Below, piece by piece: positions 6,135-8,314 of a stretch of DNA of 8,314 bases. Below the pieces are notes generated by a model. It searched no databases, had not been told where the DNA came from, and worked only from the letters and a program-made list of their open reading frames with translations. The translations under genes were made by a program, and so were the position numbers. Numbering within the stretch: the stretch's first letter is position 1; every line of letters starts with the position of its first letter. Origin of the DNA: Chloroflexota bacterium (GTDB lineage: Bacteria; Chloroflexota; Limnocylindria; Limnocylindrales; CSP1-4); NCBI GenBank assembly GCA_003157175.1, contig PMIQ01000212.1:10152-18465 (forward strand), read 5' to 3'.

Positions 6135-7466
6135 TTGCCCCGATTGTTCGGCACGGATGGAATCCGTGGCATAGCCAACGTCGACCTCAAGCCGACTCTC
6201 GCGTATGCGCTCGGCCGCGCCACGGCGCATCGCCTGGCCGGGCAGGGCGGCTGCATCGTCGTCGGTCAGGACACCCGCCGCTCGGGCGACATGTTCGTAG
6301 CCGCGATCGTGGCCGGCGCCACCAGCCTCGGAGTGGACGTTCACACCGTCGGCGTGGTGCCGACCCCGGCCCTGGCCCACATCACCGGAGCGGGCCATTT
6401 TGCTGCCGGGATCATGGTTTCGGCCTCGCACAACCCGGCCCGCGACAACGGTCTGAAGGTTCTCGATGAGCACGGCCTCAAGCTCGACGACGACATCGAG
6501 GACGAGCTGGAGCAGTTCATCTGGCGGGCCGACGAACTGCCAGGGGCGCCCGCCGATGCTCTCGGGCGGCTGGTGGATGCCCACGATCTCATAGACCTGT
6601 ATTTCGATCACCGTCTGGGGCTGGCTCGCCAGGTGAAGAGCCGGCTGCATCTGGTCGTCGATTGCGCGAACGGCTCGGGCTGCATCGTCGCAGAACGCAT
6701 CCTGTCGGCGACCGGCGCGCGCGTCGACCTCATGTTCAACGACCCGGACGGCTCGAACATCAACTGCGGCTGTGGAGCCACGGCGCCGACGGCCCTGGCC
6801 GCGGAAGTGGTGAAGCTCGGAGCGGACGTCGGCTTCGCCCTGGACGGCGACGCGGACCGCCTCATCGCCGTTGACGCCGGCGGCTGCGTGGTCGACGGAG
6901 ACGCGGTGCTGGGCATTCTGGCCCTCGATCGAATCGCCCGCGACAAGCTGCCGAACGGCGCCCTCGTCGTCTCGGTGCTATCCAACGGCGGACTGCAGCG
7001 GACCATCGAGGCAGCCGGCGGCCAGGTCATTCGGACGCCGGTCGGGGACAAGAACATCCTCGAGGGGATGCTCGTGAACGGCGCCGGGCTGGGGGGCGAG
7101 AAGAGCGGTCACGTCATCATCCTGGAGTACGCCACGAGCGGCGACGGCATCGTCACCGCGCTCGAAGTGATGGCGGTCATGAGCAGAACGGGCCGTTCGC
7201 TGGCAGATCTGGCCACGCAGATCCCGATGCTGCCGCAGCAGCAACGCACCATCCCGGCCCGTCACAAGGACCAGTGGGAGGGCGACCCCGTCCTCCATCG
7301 GGCAGTTGGCAGGGCGGAATCCCGCCTCGGTTCGTCCGGCCGGGTCCTCGTCCGTCCATCCGGCACGGAGACCGCCATTCGCGTCATGGTGGAGGGCTCA
7401 GATGAAGCTCTCGTCACCGAGCTCGCCAACGAACTCGCGATGTTGGCCGAAGAGCGTCTAAACTAG
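6135..7466 (+). CDS. glmM: phosphoglucosamine mutase GlmM
   Basis: A 443-residue protein of normal family length. It interconverts glucosamine-6-phosphate and glucosamine-1-phosphate on the way to UDP-GlcNAc. The start is TTG 6135, which gives the canonical PRLFGTDGIRGIAN after Met. The phosphoserine loop is MVSASHNP (94-101), with Ser98 the expected phosphorylated residue. The metal loop is DGDADR (237-242), the sugar-binding loop GGEKSGH (320-326) and the phosphate-binding loop RPSGTETAIRVMVEG (407-421). GlmM proteins mostly have SGTEP at the last site, and here Pro is Thr. The GGEKSGH loop and the neighbours cdaA and glmS favour GlmM over phosphomannomutase. In Firmicutes GlmM binds and inhibits CdaA, so the clustering may also reflect contact between the proteins. 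Confidence 0.97.
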   Translation: MPRLFGTDGIRGIANVDLKPTLAYALGRATAHRLAGQGGCIVVGQDTRRSGDMFVAAIVAGATSLGVDVHTVGVVPTPALAHITGAGHFAAGIMVSASHNPARDNGLKVLDEHGLKLDDDIEDELEQFIWRADELPGAPADALGRLVDAHDLIDLYFDHRLGLARQVKSRLHLVVDCANGSGCIVAERILSATGARVDLMFNDPDGSNINCGCGATAPTALAAEVVKLGADVGFALDGDADRLIAVDAGGCVVDGDAVLGILALDRIARDKLPNGALVVSVLSNGGLQRTIEAAGGQVIRTPVGDKNILEGMLVNGAGLGGEKSGHVIILEYATSGDGIVTALEVMAVMSRTGRSLADLATQIPMLPQQQRTIPARHKDQWEGDPVLHRAVGRAESRLGSSGRVLVRPSGTETAIRVMVEGSDEALVTELANELAMLAEERLN

Positions 7467-7489
7467 CCCCCTTCGCAGGCGTCCCGTCA

Positions 7490-7511
7490 CCGACGTTGGG
7501 TGGAACGTCGG
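7490..7511 (+). other. perfect 8-bp hairpin in the glmM-glmS gap
   Basis: CCGACGTT (7490-7497) and AACGTCGG (7504-7511) form a perfect 8-bp stem with the loop GGGTGG. A second small stem, CGGTC (7517-7521) with GACCG (7527-7531), follows, and its loop GAGGA could resemble a ribosome-binding sequence. No T-run follows, so it is not a clear terminator. It may be an RNA processing or stability element between the two genes. I see no glmS-ribozyme core here. Confidence 0.5.
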
Positions 7512-7547
7512 GGCCACGGTCGAGGAGACCGGGAGAGAAGTCGACAC

Positions 7548-8314
7548 ATGTGCGGAATCGTCGGATACACCGGGCCCCGAGCAGCAGGCCCCGTCCTGCT
7601 GGATGGGCTGCGGCGTCTCGAATACCGCGGCTACGACTCGGCCGGCATCGCCCTGGTCACGGACAAGGGCGATCTGTTCGTGGAGAAGAGGGCCGGCAAG
7701 GTCGCCGTGCTCGAGCACGCTCTCGGCGGCGATCCGCCTCGGGCCGGAGTCGGACTTGGTCACACGCGCTGGGCCACTCACGGGCGCCCCAGCGACCTCA
7801 ATGCCCATCCCCACAGCGACTGCACGGGCCGTATCACCGTCGTCCACAACGGCATCGTCGAGAACTTCCGCGAACTGCGTGACGAGCTGGCGGCCGGCGG
7901 CCACATCCTGGCCTCCGAGACGGATACGGAAGTCGTCGCTCACCTGGTCGAGGACGCCTATCAGGGCGATCTGGCCGATGCCGTGCGGGCCGCGCTGCGT
8001 CGACTCGAGGGAGCGTACGCGCTGGTCGTCATGCACGGCGACGAGCCCGACCGGCTGGTCGGCGCCCGGCTCAACGTGCCCCTGATCGTCGGCGTCGCCG
8101 AGGGCGAGAGCTTCTTCGCATCTGATGCCTCAGCCATCATCGCCTACACCAAGCGGGTCATCTTCCTGGCGGACGGAGACGTCGCCGACCTGCGGCCCGG
8201 TTCGGTCGTCATAACGGACATTGCCGGCAGGCCGGTCGATCGGCCGATCGATGTGATCCCCTGGTCGGCCGAAGCGGCCGAGAAGGGCGGTTACGCCCAC
8301 TTCATGCTCAAGGA
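7548..8314 (+). CDS. glmS: glutamine-fructose-6-phosphate aminotransferase GlmS (N-terminal part)
   Basis: The gene runs off the window end, leaving 255 codons plus 2 bases. It starts MCGIVGYTG, where Cys2 becomes the N-terminal nucleophile after Met removal and releases ammonia from glutamine. Other glutaminase-domain blocks are RRLEYRGYDSAG (22-33), GHTRWATHG (71-79), HNGIVENF (100-107) and TDTEVVAHL (125-133, Asp126). The visible end EKGGYAHFMLK (245-255) is the linker just before the isomerase domain. GlmS makes glucosamine-6-phosphate, the substrate of the adjacent GlmM, and is the first step of amino-sugar synthesis. ATG 7548 is preceded by the purine-rich GGGAGAGAAG (7531-7540). The residues seen distinguish it from other class II amidotransferases. 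Confidence 0.97.
   Translation, partial: MCGIVGYTGPRAAGPVLLDGLRRLEYRGYDSAGIALVTDKGDLFVEKRAGKVAVLEHALGGDPPRAGVGLGHTRWATHGRPSDLNAHPHSDCTGRITVVHNGIVENFRELRDELAAGGHILASETDTEVVAHLVEDAYQGDLADAVRAALRRLEGAYALVVMHGDEPDRLVGARLNVPLIVGVAEGESFFASDASAIIAYTKRVIFLADGDVADLRPGSVVITDIAGRPVDRPIDVIPWSAEAAEKGGYAHFMLK

Noticed and set aside
7467..7547. glmS ribozyme
   Set aside because: The gap is short and I could not find the conserved core; only simple hairpins are seen.

Overview
This is a GC-rich bacterial chromosome segment in which every gene reads on the + strand. Gene content and order fit a member of the Chloroflexota, or a similar GC-rich lineage. The ribosomal run rpoA-rplQ-truA-rplM-rpsI is followed by a cdaA-cdaR-glmM-glmS cluster. 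Most Actinobacteria make c-di-AMP with DisA rather than CdaA, so the CdaA-type cyclase argues against that phylum. The lineage call is inference from gene content; no 16S rRNA or other marker is present.

Layout. 1-507: the 3' end of rpoA and complete rplQ. 508-662: a gap filled by a palindromic repeat-like element. 663-2283: truA, rplM and rpsI, tightly packed, with a 4-base ATGA overlap between truA and rplM. 2284-2500: a second gap holding a shorter copy of the same element and a weak promoter candidate. 2501-3766: a TPR-like protein of unknown function. 3767-3890: two hairpins and then a -10-like box placed so that cdaA would be transcribed without a leader. 3891-7466: cdaA, cdaR (4-base overlap) and glmM (10 bases after cdaR). 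7467-7547: a short gap with a perfect 8-bp hairpin. 7548 to the window end: the N-terminal half of glmS.

How the genes work together. The first block makes ribosomal proteins, the RNA polymerase alpha subunit and a tRNA pseudouridine synthase. The second joins c-di-AMP synthesis (CdaA and its membrane-anchored regulator CdaR) to the first steps of amino-sugar supply for peptidoglycan. GlmS makes glucosamine-6-phosphate and GlmM converts it to glucosamine-1-phosphate. GlmM is also a known partner of CdaA in Firmicutes.

I do not see a new defence, mobile or biosynthetic system here. The points most worth a second look are the pair of related intergenic elements, the predicted leaderless start of cdaA, an RHK triplet where CdaA enzymes usually have RHR, and the unassigned TPR protein between the two blocks.
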